NCBI GenBank assembly: GCA_029706075.1
Contig: JAINUG010000002.1
Location: 334,001-398,000, forward strand
DNA from: Aldrovandia affinis
Taxonomy: Eukaryota > Chordata > Actinopteri > Notacanthiformes > Halosauridae
DNA length: 64,000 bases
Reading direction: 5' to 3'
Positions 24,065-35,515 of this stretch are shown piece by piece. The first letter of the stretch is position 1. Each line of letters starts with the position of its first letter. The notes beneath the pieces are model-generated. The model saw only the letters and a list, made by a program, of their open reading frames with translations. It searched no databases and was not told the origin of the DNA. Made by a program: the position numbers and the translations under genes.

Positions 24065-24426
24065 ACCGCCGATGCGTTGCCACACCCTGCCCATGCCCTG
24101 TGTACGCTCTGTGATTGGCTCTCTCCTCACATGCCTTGTGTAGCAGAAGCAGCAGAGTCACACCGCAAAACATCTGTTTTTACGCCAAGCCCGCGAACCA
24201 GACTCAGTTCGGTAACCAAGCACCCACAATTCCCTGCAGTTCGTACGTCACCTTCCGCAACTGCAGGCCCAGCCTGGAGGCGTGTGACATCACACACCTG
24301 TCTGTCTGTCGCAGTGAGGACTGGTGTCCACTGAAACGGTGGTGAATATTACAAAGTGACCAGCGGGGGGAGCCGTGAGGATCTGAGAAGCACTGGTCTC
24401 TCTGTACAGAGAAGGAGCACAGGTGT

Positions 24427-24430
24427 GCAC

Positions 24431-24461
<31 letters not shown>

Positions 24462-24470
24462 GTGTGTTGT
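24427..24470 (+). repeat. (TG)n microsatellite in the probable atrnl1 3'UTR
   Basis: TGTGTG run with one CG interruption, about 370 bp after the stop codon. Confidence 0.9.
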
Positions 24471-25015
24471 ACAGTGACCCTGGAAAAGCATGATTTAAAA
24501 AAATATATACATATTTTAATCTGCCGGATTGAGGTGTGCAGTTAAAGTCAGGTACGATCACACCTTGCTGTCTTCATCTGGCTCTGAAAGGGTGTCACTT
24601 TTCTCTGATGACATCACTTATTCCAGGGGGGTGTGATTTGAGCACGCCCCCCTGCACAGCATAGAAGGGGTACCTGAGTCACGGGTGTGGTGGTTCTGCG
24701 ATTCAGCGTTTTTTTTTTACGAGTTTAGGAAGTGTGGAGATGGACTCTTCGGACGTTGTTCTGGGTTAGCGGAACCTGCAGTTTTGCGGTTGTCATGGTT
24801 GCGGGCCCAAAACGTCAGCCTTGGTTTGTTTGGCCTCTCACAGTGTCAAAACTGTGCAGCTGAGTGACCACAAGATTCCTGAAGTGTGTTCAACAGCCAT
24901 TGGGGGCATCTGTTTACCCGCTACATGTGAGCGCCATGTATTTCATGACAAATGTGAACAAGAAAAAAAGTATGTATTTTAATTTTTATGATGTTTTGTC
25001 ACAATTTTTTTTATT

Positions 25016-25021
25016 AATAAA
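25016..25021 (+). terminator. candidate proximal poly(A) signal of atrnl1
   Basis: AATAAA about 950 bp after the stop, followed within 30 bp by GGTCTGTTTGTTTTTATG, a U/GU-rich context typical of a downstream element. Confidence 0.45.
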
Positions 25022-25649
25022 CAAAGGACGGTCTGTTTGTTTTTATGTTCCGGTGCAATTCCTTACTCTATGCTTCATATCTGTTGTTTTTTTTGTACAA
25101 AATTGTTTTGTTAAAAAAAAATTGTACACATGTACATATCATGGGCCTTCAGTGTACACTAGAGTTGAAAATAGACAATTTTTTCCTGGTTCTTATCACT
25201 TTTTTTGGTCACTTGGCATACAACTCGGTTAGCCATACAAGCTATTCTTCAAGAAATGGTACGTGAAGTAAATCTTTGTTTTTTTTGTTTACCTTTTTTA
25301 AAAATGTTTTACTGTTTAAATTGTGTTGGAATGACACTGTCCTGCTGTAACAATGGGGGCATTTTGGAGATTATTTTACCTGAGGCATGAAGTTTGGCTA
25401 TGCCAGTTTCTTTTTGGGAAACAGATGTTTTGATGGGGAGCCCCCAGAGTCCCCCCCACCCTGGTATTATTCTGTCTTTTTAGGCTGTCTATGTGGCTGA
25501 CAGAGAGCTGTCACACAGAGAAACAGATCAGCCTTAGCATAGCTCAGTCAGCTGAATGAATAACTCATACTCGCCATCGGCCATAATGCCACAGCGTGTC
25601 TGCAGAAGGCACAGGAACACACAGACTTTATTCTCTCGATTGTGTACCC

Positions 25650-25835
25650 CCCCCCCCTCTCTCTGCAACTCCTCTCCCTCACTCCCTCTTCAATTTCTGC
25701 TTCTCAGTGTCCTCTGCTCATCCCTCTCCCCTTCCTCATATTTACTCTCTTTCTCTTTCTCTCTCTCTCTACTTTCTGTCTCTATCTCCCCTTCTTCTCA
25801 TGATCTCCTCTCGGTCTCTCTCAGTCTTTTGCCAT
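25650..25835 (+). repeat. CT-rich simple repeat
   Basis: Poly-C followed by CTCTCTCT and CTTTCTC runs. Ser/Leu/Pro-rich frames here are artefacts. Confidence 0.85.
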
Positions 25836-26447
25836 GCTTTCTTGCGGCTCATATTTTCGATCATACCCTTAGAGGCCAGGGTGTGAATTTATGTGATAAT
25901 GAACATGCTTCAGAACAAAGCAGACACAAAACGAAAACACCAGCATTGTTTTAAACTTGTATTCAACATCGGTATATGTGTTGCCTGAATTTACCTTTTC
26001 TCACCTGTTCCAAAGGGGCTCTTTCTGTTGTCCCCTGTACTGGAATGACCTGTTTCACCTGTCAGGAGCTCATCCATGTTTATCACAAGTTCAGAGATGT
26101 TTTAAAGTCTCTTGCACTGATTGGAGGAGTGTTTTGTGGTTGGTAACAAATTCCTGTATCTGGGATGGTTTTGTTGTTTTTACCGCTGTTCTGTTTTTGG
26201 TGTTTCTGTTCTTTGTTTTATTTGATATGTTGTCTTGAAATGTGATACGTAAAATGGCCACACTTGTACATGTATACTCAAATGTATAAATATAAGAGTT
26301 CTGAAATGTTTTTATCAGTTGAGTTCTACAACTGAAGTATTTTACACAAATTTGTATCAGAAAAGGGACAGTTGTTTCTGTGTTCGAATGGGCATATGCG
26401 ATGTTCATAATGTAAAGAAAAAAAGAGTTGAAGCTTCTTCATATTGT

Positions 26448-26453
26448 AATAAA
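26448..26453 (+). terminator. candidate distal poly(A) signal of atrnl1
   Basis: AATAAA in ATTGTAATAAAGATAATTCG. It is the last good signal before the sequence character changes, giving a 2.4-kb 3'UTR. Confidence 0.45.
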
Positions 26454-26929
26454 GATAATTCGGTGTATGGAAATATATTTTATTTTTCATACTGCATGAT
26501 TTTTATGCTGGTTTCCATCCCATGCATACAGAACTGTCACACTTGCAGAACTGACTGACACTGACTGATTCGTACAGAACTGACTGATACGGTGTGTAAA
26601 GGCCTGGCCCAGCACATGGACAGATATTTTTTCATTCATTTTCATATGTTTTCATATCCAGACTGTGTTCATTACATTCTGTAGTCATGCACAGGGTGCG
26701 TAGAATATATATTCATTTAATGTATATGTTACGGTGAATGTGTAAAATCTGGAAATCTATAGGTTCCCCGGGGAATCTATACTTTCCCCATCACGCAGGG
26801 AAATCTGTAGATTCCCCAGGGAACCTGTAGATTCTCTGTGGGTTGTGGGAGTGGACAAGGTTAAATATTCACTGGATTCAATCAAAACCAAGTTTGTCTT
26901 TACGGAAAAGGAACATTTAAAAAATAATA

Positions 26930-27085
26930 ATAATCCAAGGATATCTACCAGAGTAGACCAGAGTGGACCAAGGTAATACTCTGCCAGTGTACAGCAGGTT
27001 AACTCTCTCAAAGAGAGGACTAGGTTAACACACTCCTAGTGTACAGTACAGCAGGTTAGCTCTCTCAGACTGGACTATGTTAACA
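26930..27085 (+). repeat. degenerate tandem duplication (about 65-70 bp)
   Basis: Units share CAGTGTACAGCAGGTTAACTC, then CTCTCA and a GACTAGGTTAACAC-like stretch. Two to three copies are visible with small indels. GTTAAC (HpaI-type palindrome) recurs in each. Confidence 0.7.
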
Positions 27086-27654
27086 CTACTGTTAGTGCAA
27101 TGCAGTGGAGCTCTCCCCCTGTGGTCTGATGGATGTGGGTTGGACAGAAACAGTCGTCTGTCACGGTTGCCTCATTTCCCCTCTGAGCTCCATCTCTCCA
27201 AGGCCTCCATCTTTATCCCTGTTACAGGCCCAGGCCTCGGGTGGAGCAGGACCCACATCAGTCACATCTCCCTCTCTCCCTCTCCCTCTCTTGCCCCCTC
27301 TAGCTCTCGCTCTCAGATCAGGCTCTGGTCCAGTGGTGACCGGCCAGCAGGAAGGCTCCATTCCACCCTCAGGCGTGTCTGCGATCACGGCCCCGCTCCT
27401 CTGTCACGCCATCGCCCGTCAGGTCTAACTGTGCCAATGCTTATTTATCTGTCCTTTCACTTCACAAGCCCATCCGTTTCACCTTTCAGTTACAGTAGTT
27501 TGATTCGTTTCGATGTGGCTTTAAAAAAAAAAACGAACGCCGAAACGATTCCAATGAAAATTTTCTTGTGAAGATCGCCTGTGGCTCGCTGCAGCATCTC
27601 GAGTCATCTGGTTGCTTCCTCTTTCCTCTTTCCTCATGTGTGATGGATATTCTG

Positions 27655-27790
27655 ACACAAAATGGCCACTGCATATCACCCAGGTGGGTGCCACTCATTG
27701 GTGGTTGAGGTAAGCCCCCTCCTAAGATCCTGAAAGGCACTGTATAGATGCAATACATTATTATTAGGATTATTATTGTTATTGTTATCC
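27655..27790 (+). repeat. 3' tail of a teleost interspersed repeat followed by (ATT)n
   Basis: ACTGCATATCACCCAGGTGG, then GGTGGTTGAGGTAAG and GAAAGGCACTGTATAGATGC, lead into ATTATTATT. This order is common at the 3' ends of fish non-LTR elements. The body is missing. Confidence 0.6.
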
Positions 27791-28067
27791 TTGCTCCTTA
27801 CAGATGGGTGTGGTCCACAGGATTGGGCTGGGAGTGAGGTAGGAGTGGCCACGGCTCATGGTGTCCAGGAGCAGGTGTGTGTTATTGCAGCCTGCCTCAT
27901 TCTTCACCTCGGCCATTACCCTGGCCCCACTGTGAGCCTCGGGGCCGGGGCCGGCCCCTCTGTTCTGGGCTGATCACGCCGAGCGGGGAGTTTTATGGGG
28001 AGCGGTCGGAGGACAGAGAGCGGGCCGCGGGGCTAGTGCCGCCTCCGGTCGGGGGGCCCGGCTCTGT

Positions 28068-28116
28068 GGTAAATCACTCTGCTGGGGATGAGATATTAAT
28101 GAGAGCGTGATTTACC
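28068..28116. promoter_or_regulatory. perfect 10-bp inverted repeat in a GC-rich segment
   Basis: GGTAAATCAC at 28068-28077 and GTGATTTACC at 28107-28116 flank 29 bp with ATATTAATGAG. TGATTGACAGCT (Meis/Tgif-like) follows at about 28138. The surrounding 27.8-28.3 kb is GC-rich and unique. Regulatory function is only inferred. Confidence 0.3.
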
Positions 28117-29099
28117 AGGGGAGGTGGAGGCAGGTGTCTGATTGACAGCTCTGTGTATTTTATTAATTGTTTGGAATGTGAGAGCTCAGGGGGGTCACCG
28201 GTGTGCCGGGGAACGGGACAACGCTTTCGCTCGTTTTTCAAGGGAATTTCGGAATGAGCCGTCAATCCTTAAAGTTCATTATTCAGGGTTATTCAGTCCT
28301 TCTGTAGCAAATGCTGTAAGTGTTCTGCTCCCTGCCAGCTGTTCTTACGTGCACCCTCACTCTCTGCTTCACTCTCATCAACATCTTTAGAAATCCTTCA
28401 AAATTCTTCTCCTTCAAAATGAATACATTTGTAGTATATACATTTTAATTATATTGTAATAGCATTGTTTGTTTTAGAAACACAAATACTTTGCATACAT
28501 TGAGCAGTAAAATGTTATTGTTAGTAGAAAGTCTTTTCACCGATAAGATACCGAGCAAGAGTTATGCGGAGACCTAGTGCCACACAAGAGTAGGAGCAGG
28601 AGGAGGGAACCGAGCAGAGTGGTGTGTATTTATTTGGGCTCGATGAGGGGGAGATGTTTTGAGGAGGTGTGTGTCTTTAATACCGTGCGATGACCCTGGC
28701 ATCAGGCTTAATTTTGGATAAGAGGCGCTTGGGAGAGTGAGGCGTTCAGAGGCGTCTTCATAATGGGTTGATTTTTTTTTCCTTTCAATTCACCTTGAAA
28801 GCCTTTTGCCATTTGTGATAAAACAACACTTTCTTAAACAAATATAACTTCAAGGCCCATCTTTACAGCTCTCCCCATGTCTCTGGATGACTCTGATTGG
28901 CTGGTGTTTAGTGCACTCAGTACATTTTGATTCTTGCCACTAAACATCCTGGCCTTTTTTTCTTTCCCTTTTACAGTTAATAAATTCATGCTAGCCGCCA
29001 GTCTTTTGCAGGCTGTGGGTAAATCGGAAGACCGTGTTCAGACGACAAATGCAGCTTCAAACTTTCATCATATTATATTTAATTCAATGGCCTAGACGT

Positions 29100-29124
29100 T
29101 ACAGAGAGAGAGAGAGAGAGAGAG
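29100..29124 (+). repeat. (GA)n microsatellite
   Basis: Uninterrupted GAGAGA run. Confidence 0.9.
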
Positions 29125-29977
29125 GAAGGCCCGATCAAATTACAAAAGCTGCGGTTCTCAGCGTGCGTGAGCTATAACAATGTCCAGACCCGCGCCGACT
29201 GCCCCCCGTGCTGACCACGTCCTGGACCGTTCTCAGGGCCGAACAATGAGGGCCCTGTCTGCACCTTGCATCTCGTATGACAGGCGATCTGAGAGCAGCA
29301 GTGGGGTCAGCGCTCTGTTGAAGAGGTCTCTGAGTCATGCGTGGGGGGGGGGGCTCCCTGTTTCAGTGACAATGTTTTGGTGACAGACACCAGGGACCGG
29401 GCTAAAGGAATGGGCCCTCGCAGATTCTGACAGCGCCGGCTCAACTCCAGACTCTGGGGGTCGCGGGATGATCGCCTCGGAGGTCAGGCTGTGGACCGAG
29501 AGGTCGTTTTTAAGGGCACGGCTGGCATTCCCGTCGTTAAAAAGGCATTTTGTCTGGTTAGCCCGAGCGCGGCGTCGCAAACATTCCGTCCCCATAACGG
29601 GCTGGGGGCTACAATGGGAAGAGAGCCATCACCGTGACCCGCTTCCTCTCGCTCAGTCATGCGATTGTCCTCTCCGAGCCCGAATGTCATCGTGTCAGTG
29701 TGTCATTGTGCCCTTGTTCTGCATCTCTGTCACACTGGGTCATGTGCTCCGACACTCACAGTTACGGGTGAATAACCATCATGAGAATGATGATGTAACA
29801 GGTGCTGGAGGCACGTCAACGTATTGAAACCAAGTTTAAGCAGTGCCAAAAGAGCATTTGTGTTGTACAGGATGTTCGATGATGCGTTGTGTTGGTCACT
29901 GTGTGTGGCGCATTACATATTGTGTTTTATGGTGTATGTTCTGTTGTGTTGTAAACGGTGTGGCGTTGTGTCATGGC

Positions 29978-30200
29978 GTAGTGTGCGATGTGTTGTCACT
30001 GTTGTTGTGTCGTGTCGTAGTGTGCGATGTGTTGTTGCCGTTGTTGTGTCGTGTCGTAGTGTGCGATGTGTTGTCACTGTTGTTGTGTTGTGTCGTAGTG
30101 TGCGATGTGTTGTCGCTGTTGTGTCTTAGTGTGCGATGTGTTGTCGCTGTTGTTGTGTCGTGTCATAGTGTGCCATGTGTTGTCACTGTTGTTGTGCAGC
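29978..30200 (+). repeat. 39-bp minisatellite
   Basis: GTAGTGTGCGATGTGTTGTC recurs at 29978, 30017, 30056 and 30095, exactly 39 bp apart, followed by shorter or diverged units to about 30200. Because 39 is a multiple of 3, frames stay open on both strands with a 13-residue repeat (VVVCDVLSLLLCR-like). There is no sign of a gene around it. Confidence 0.9.
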
Positions 30201-32336
30201 AGTGTGCTGCTACACCCTGCAGGTATTTTTTGAGCTTGAGAGGCAGGGTCTCCGGGGAGGAGGACAGCAGAGGCAGCCAGTCCCCATGCTGCAGAACCGG
30301 CTGAACCCCCTCCTCCCCTGAGGGGTGCGTTGGACTTGCATGAGATGGGGTGCTCATTAAAGAGGCAAGAGTGACATGATTTAGTGGCGCCGATGGGGAA
30401 GGGGTGGGGGAGTGTGGGGTGAACGATCGCGCTGCGCTGAAGATTAGGTCTGGGGTTCAGGATCAGTGCCTCGTCTCCGTGTCCACATCCCGCCACAGAA
30501 CAGAAATACCGGGCCACTATGCCCTGCTCTGCTGGTTTAGATCACTCGTGAAGGAGGTGTGAACAGATCAGCATCACCGGACTGTCATAGGGACGTCCCC
30601 CACCACATTTAGCTTTCATGTGACAACATGTACTGTACTGTTCTTTGGCAGTATCTTTATTATTTTTTATTGTATTTTCTACTCAGTTTTGTGCCTGAAA
30701 TTACTACCTAGGTTTCTACCAAGACGTACTAAGACACATATACTCTAGCCCGTATAAATCAGATTGGTTCTGCTCAGTCAGTTGATATAACTGACCCTTC
30801 AAGTTGTACTTCTTTGTGCCGAAAGCATGCCTATAGGCTCGGGCGCGAAGTGCACATATTCCTCTGGCGACCGAGGGTACACGCTGCACAAATTGACTTA
30901 AATACGCATGAGCATATAAATATACACATGTACAGGAACACACAGCCAAGCACATGTTCAAATGTATGCATATCTTAACGAATCAAACACACACCCACAC
31001 AAGTGCAAGCAAACCAGCACACTAGTCTTCAAAACTACTACTCCTGTCTAAGACCCCCATACAGAATACAGGTGATCAGATGCAAATAATGTTTAGTAAA
31101 CTCATTTTGTGTTATTATTCTGTACAAAAATCCGTACATATACAATACATGTTCACTTTTGTAACTTCATCTTCACCACACCACCTTATCTGTAAGGCCG
31201 TAGAAGGATTTTCACAGTCATTAGGAAACTCGGTCTGTTCCGCTGTTCCACTGTGGAGGCACTTCTGTCACTTTATATCAAAAATCCAATTCCACACATT
31301 CATAAGAACTAATGCTCGATGTCTTTTTTTACAGTTCAGCTTTGCCAGAGGGCTATCATTTTAGTATTGCACACTGCATGTTTGACAGTAATACTTTTTT
31401 TGTATGTGGTTATACTTCCGTCCTGACACTTTCACTATTTTGGCACTATTTTTACATTATTAGAATTTATACAGTAAAGCAAAGTATTTGCAGTATCTAG
31501 GTGTTATATATTATCCCTGTTTTGTTCATTTAGCCCCAGACATCTTGGGCTTCACTGAAAACAACAGATGGTTTGCTAGAATTACACAAGGGAAAGACAA
31601 CGTGTAAAGTTTTCATAGAACATGCCAACCTGTATTAAAAAAATAGATATTTTTAACAATCTATGTTTAAATGCTCTTGGAATAGATTTATAGCACTATA
31701 CATCTGTGATAGCAATTTCAGCTATTTAGAATGTAATTTTTCACTTAAGATCTCTATTTTGTTTAACTTCCAAAATAAAGGAAACACCAATGTAAAGTGT
31801 GTTAATAGGGAGTAGGGCCACCACGAGCATCAGAACAGCTTCAATGCGCCTTGTAGATTATACAAGTGACTGGAAGGATGAACTTCTTCTATGATAAATT
31901 CCATCATTTTGTGTTTTGTTGATGGGAGTGGAAAACGCTGTCTCAGGCACTGCTGCAGTATTTCGCGTAAAGTGTTCAATTGGGTTGAGATCTGGTGACT
32001 GAGACGGCCATGTGGTTTACATCTTTTTCATGCTCATCAGACCATTCAGTGCCCTGTGGATGGGGGCATTGTCATCCTGGAAGAGACCACTCCCATAAGG
32101 ATATAAATGCTTCACCATAGGATGAAGGTGATCACTCAGAATAGCTTTGTATTTATTGGTGTTTACTTTACTTAAGGGGTTGAGTGGACATAAACCATGC
32201 TGGGAAAATGCACCTCGCACCGTAACAGAGCAGCCAGAACCCTTCACTGTGGGAAACAAGCACTCTGGGATATAGGTTGCTTTTGGCATGTGACATACAT
32301 GCACTTGTCTGCTTGTTAATAACAGGGTGAAGGATG

Positions 32337-32457
32337 ACTGCACTGATCTTGTGCGCTAACTATGATTGTTCTTACCTTGTATTAATGCACATCTTGTAAG
32401 TCGCTCTGGATAAGAGCGTCTGCTAAATGCTTAAAATGTTAAATGTAAATGTAAATG
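32337..32457 (+). repeat. 3' end of an L2/UnaL2-like LINE, nested in the Tc1-like element
   Basis: TGTATTAATGCACATCTTGT leads into AAGTCGCTCTGGATAAGAGC, CGTCTGCTAAATGC and a (TGTAAA)n tail. It has no tRNA-like head, so it is either a 5'-truncated LINE or a SINE tail. ATGACT flanks both sides as a possible short target duplication. Confidence 0.65.
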
Positions 32458-32548
32458 ACTCATCTGACCAAACCACTGTCAGTGTTCTTTGCACCACGTA
32501 ATGTGCATTTTTAGGTGTAATAAGGGGTTTATACACTGCAACTGCAAA

Positions 32549-32657
32549 TAGGCAGGCAGTGTGGTATAATGGTTAGTGAACTGGGCTTGTAATGGTAAGG
32601 TTGCAGGTTCAATCCCCTGCATCTGCTAAATGCCTGTAATGTAATGTAATGCAACTC
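32549..32657 (+). repeat. internally deleted family A SINE, nested in the Tc1-like element
   Basis: A tRNA-like head (GGCAGTGTGGTATAATGGTT, GGTTGCAGGTTCAATCCCC) joins directly to ATCTGCTAAATGCC and (TGTAA)n. The body and the stem-loop are gone, leaving about 105 bp. Confidence 0.75.
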
Positions 32658-33975
32658 TGCCATAGTGTCCCTCTCTGTGAAGTTTTCGACGGACTGTTCT
32701 TTGTGAAACTGCCTGCTCACACCCTAGATTGATATTTGCAGTCTACTGATTCTCTGATGCTCGTCTGTTTTGCCTTGCATCTTGATCCAATGCACAAACA
32801 TGACGGTCAAGGAGTATGCGCTTTCAAACACAGCTGCCCCTCGATGATGACGTCTTTCCCTCAGACTTCCATGCCAACATCACTTTAGTCACTGTTCCTC
32901 ATGAAACACCAGACAATTGAGCAGTCCTCATCAATTAAGCTCCTGCCAAACATGCCCCAACAATCACGCCTCTTTAAAGTCACTGAGATCTCTTCTTCTA
33001 GGCATGGTAATGAAAATAATGGGCAACTGGACCTGCTCAGCATTTTTATACATGACCCTAAGCATGATGGAATGTTAATAGCTTAATTCTATTGTTTTTA
33101 ACTTGCCAGTGCGGAAGAAACCGCATGCAATATACCTTGTATCCCTCATTTACTCAAGTGTTTCCTTTATTTTGGCTGTTACCTGTAAGTACCACATATT
33201 TTGTAAACTAGACAAAACCACCTAACAGCAGCAAAATGTATTTGTTATCAATTGTGTGTGTTTTCTTTTAAAGAATTTAAAAAAATTCATCCAGCACTGG
33301 GAATATCTCCTGCATACATACAACTACCTAAAACGTGAAATAAAGATGCTGGGCTTCTGAGTTTGGCTGGTTGTAATCCTCATGTGACGTTTTTAGTCTG
33401 TTATTGCAGCACCAGTTTGTTGCTTTGTCATTTGTCCCAGTTGTCATGTTGTTACTTGTGCCCTTCTCTTGGAATCCAAAGTAGGGAAAAGTCACCAAAA
33501 CAACGACGGCAAAAAAGTACAATCTGATCTTTTTAAAGGAAAGTGAGTGCCTTTGACCTTTGAGTTCTGATTTGAGATATGAAATAGAAAAATATGATGT
33601 AATAATCCACATGCAGGGTCTGTGAGAACTCAAAGGTCAGACTCAGCTGGTGTCTCTGTGGCCTGCCCTCTCCAGACGGTCTCTCCCAGCGTCGGGCCCA
33701 CAAAGGGCAAAGGTGCAGTAATTAGGTGTGATTTGCTCTTTCTGTTTGGAGAATAAACTTCAAATGCGTGGCCTTTATCTGGGGGCCTGCGCTGCCAGGG
33801 AGAAATTATTGCACCGAGACGCTTTTATTCCCACCCAGCCTCAGGAATGGCGTTTGGGGGCAAAGGCCACTTTTTAAAGTGCTTTTTGTTTGTTTTCTTT
33901 CTTAAATTGTGCACATTTAAACATCCGTAACTTCATTTCATTTGTGACCATCAATGTCTTGTTGTTCTACATGAG

Positions 33976-34175
33976 GGATATTCAAATCCAGGCCTCGAGG
34001 TCCGCAGTGTCTGGAGGTGTTTGCTCCAACCGTGCACTACACCACCTGATTTCACTAATTAGCTTCCTTCCTGGGCTGAGAGGCAAGCTAATTATTCAAA
34101 ATCAGGTGGTGTAGTGTGTGGCTGGAGCAAATACCTGCAGACAGTGCGGACCTCAAGGCCTGAGTTTCAATACCC
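33976..34175. mobile_element. foldback (MITE-like) element
   Basis: The left arm contains CCAGGCCTCGAGGTCCGCAG, TTTGCTCCAACC and CACTACACCACCTGATTT. The right arm is its near-exact reverse complement, with AAATCAGGTGGTGTAGTG, GGCTGGAGCAAA and GCGGACCTCAAGGCCTGAG. Arms are about 80 bp with a central stretch of about 45 bp and no coding capacity. This layout is typical of short non-autonomous transposons found widely in fish. Confidence 0.75.
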
Positions 34176-35509
34176 CCGTTCTAGACATACGTTGATTGTT
34201 GACGATTGCCCTTGTCAGTTGCGTATCATTTAAATTGCTTTGCTATCTTTAATTGGTGCTCAGTTGTCCCTTATGCATTATCACCTGGCGTACCCGTGGG
34301 TTCCTTTCCAAAGCAATTGCGAGCTGTGTGGCGAGACGGCACTAAACAAGGCCAATCCGCTGAATCGTTTGCTGAAACTTTTTTCAATCACACTGAGCAC
34401 TTAACGCACCATGTGATTCCTGCAAACAAATTCACTGAAGCTAGTCGTTTGTGTGAAAACAGTGTGTGGGCAGCAAAGTCCGTCACAAACAAAGGCCATT
34501 TTCTTACACGTTGACTTCACATTTATTGGAATTATAGCAGAAGGAATGGTCCCCCATCCGCTGAATGTATTATTTATTTATTTATTTGTAAATGCATTTA
34601 TTTATTTGTATCTGGCACACCATCCGATATCGCAAAGTGAACTGTTGGTTTTAATTTCCCCTTGGTGCTGTTTTGAGTTTGATGCAGGATTATCATATAA
34701 ATTACAAAGCATTTAACCACGATTAAGCAGTCTCAGTTGACAGAGAATTGGATTAAATGGAAGCTGCGAAAGTGGCACTTGTTTTGTGGCGGTATGTGCG
34801 AGCGCTGTCACACCGCAGCATGCCAGTCCCTTGAGAGGCAGGCCTGTTTGCGAGGGGATTCTGGGAATCGAGTGCTGATAACAAAACCCACTCTGTGCTC
34901 ATCGTCTCACTGCTGTGAGGATAAGCTGAGGAAATTAGCCCTGATATGACCTGACGATGCCTCAGGACAAGGCCAGGTCCCAGTGAGAATGTTGTCTTTG
35001 CTGTCATTTTTTCTACTGAGTGCTGACCTGTTTTGCAACTGGGGGGGAAAAAAAGAACAGGATGGATTTTGTTCACTTCTGGCTTACTGTAAGTATCCAA
35101 GGAAAGCTGTGTCAGTACTGTTATCCAGCCAAAAGAGTCCTCTCAGTGCCATTACCGGGTTTGAGGCTGAGAAAGAATTGCATCTGTTGGCGTGAAGGAG
35201 ATAGGGTTAACTGAGTTGTCTTTTGCCATTAACACGGAGAGCAAATAGTGTAGAATAAGGAAGGAAAGCAGTGGATTGGTAGTCAAATTTGAAGATTAAG
35301 ATGTCCTGAGATCTCTGTTCTTATCATTGTATTTGTGTTTTTCCTGAGTATTTAGTATAATTAAGCACCTCGCAGTAAGATAATAACCGATGAAGCCAAA
35401 AATCTAATACAAAAGCTGAGTTCTCTCAATGGGCCAGACCCATATTCACAAACCAGCTGTTGGAATTCAGGAGAAAGACAACACTCCAGTGTGTTGGATG
35501 AGTCAACAT

Positions 35510-35515
35510 TTTAAT
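35510..35515 (-). terminator. candidate poly(A) signal of gfra1
   Basis: ATTAAA on the minus strand in GATCATTAAAATG. It is followed about 25-40 bp further by a GTGTTGTCTTTCTCC U/GU-rich stretch. Confidence 0.4.

Larger units (their letters stand above)
24065..26475 (+). other. atrnl1: probable 3'UTR of atrnl1
   Basis: Downstream of the stop the sequence becomes AT-rich from about 24880. Polyadenylation signals AATAAA lie at 25016-25021 (with a T/G-rich stretch after it) and 26448-26453. Either could end the transcript, and both may be used. A (TG)n run (24435-24470) and a CT-rich tract (25650-25830) lie inside. No expression data are available, so the end is inferred. Confidence 0.5.
31764..33181 (-). 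mobile_element. Tc1/mariner-type transposon with both terminal repeats
   Basis: CCAAAATAAAGGAAACAC begins at about 31770. Its reverse complement, GTGTTTCCTTTATTTTGG, ends at about 33175, with TAAC/GTTA further out consistent with a TA target. On the minus strand the 32343-32017 frame contains FQDDNAPIHRALNGL, the second catalytic block of IS630/Tc1 transposases. Degraded C-terminal text ending ARGGPTPY follows near 31810. Stops and frameshifts make it inactive. Two younger retro-insertions sit inside, at 32337-32457 and 32549-32657. Confidence 0.8.
26476..35495. other. intergenic region between the convergent genes
   Basis: No coding exon is recognised on either strand. Contents listed separately: a roughly 70-bp short duplication set, a LINE/SINE tail, a GC-rich segment with a perfect inverted repeat, a 39-bp minisatellite, a Tc1-like element with nested insertions and a foldback element. 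The stretches 28300-29090, 30560-31760 and 34180-35490 hold nothing I can name. Confidence 0.6.

Noticed and set aside
27077-27571. 164-codon (+) open frame with Ser/Pro-rich text
   Set aside because: CT-rich composition, no family match, intergenic.
29978-30200. CRISPR-like regular repeat
   Set aside because: No spacers: the 39-bp units are contiguous, and the context is vertebrate intergenic DNA.
29843-30304. 153-codon (+) frame rich in Cys and Val
   Set aside because: Driven by the 39-bp minisatellite; no homology or splice context.
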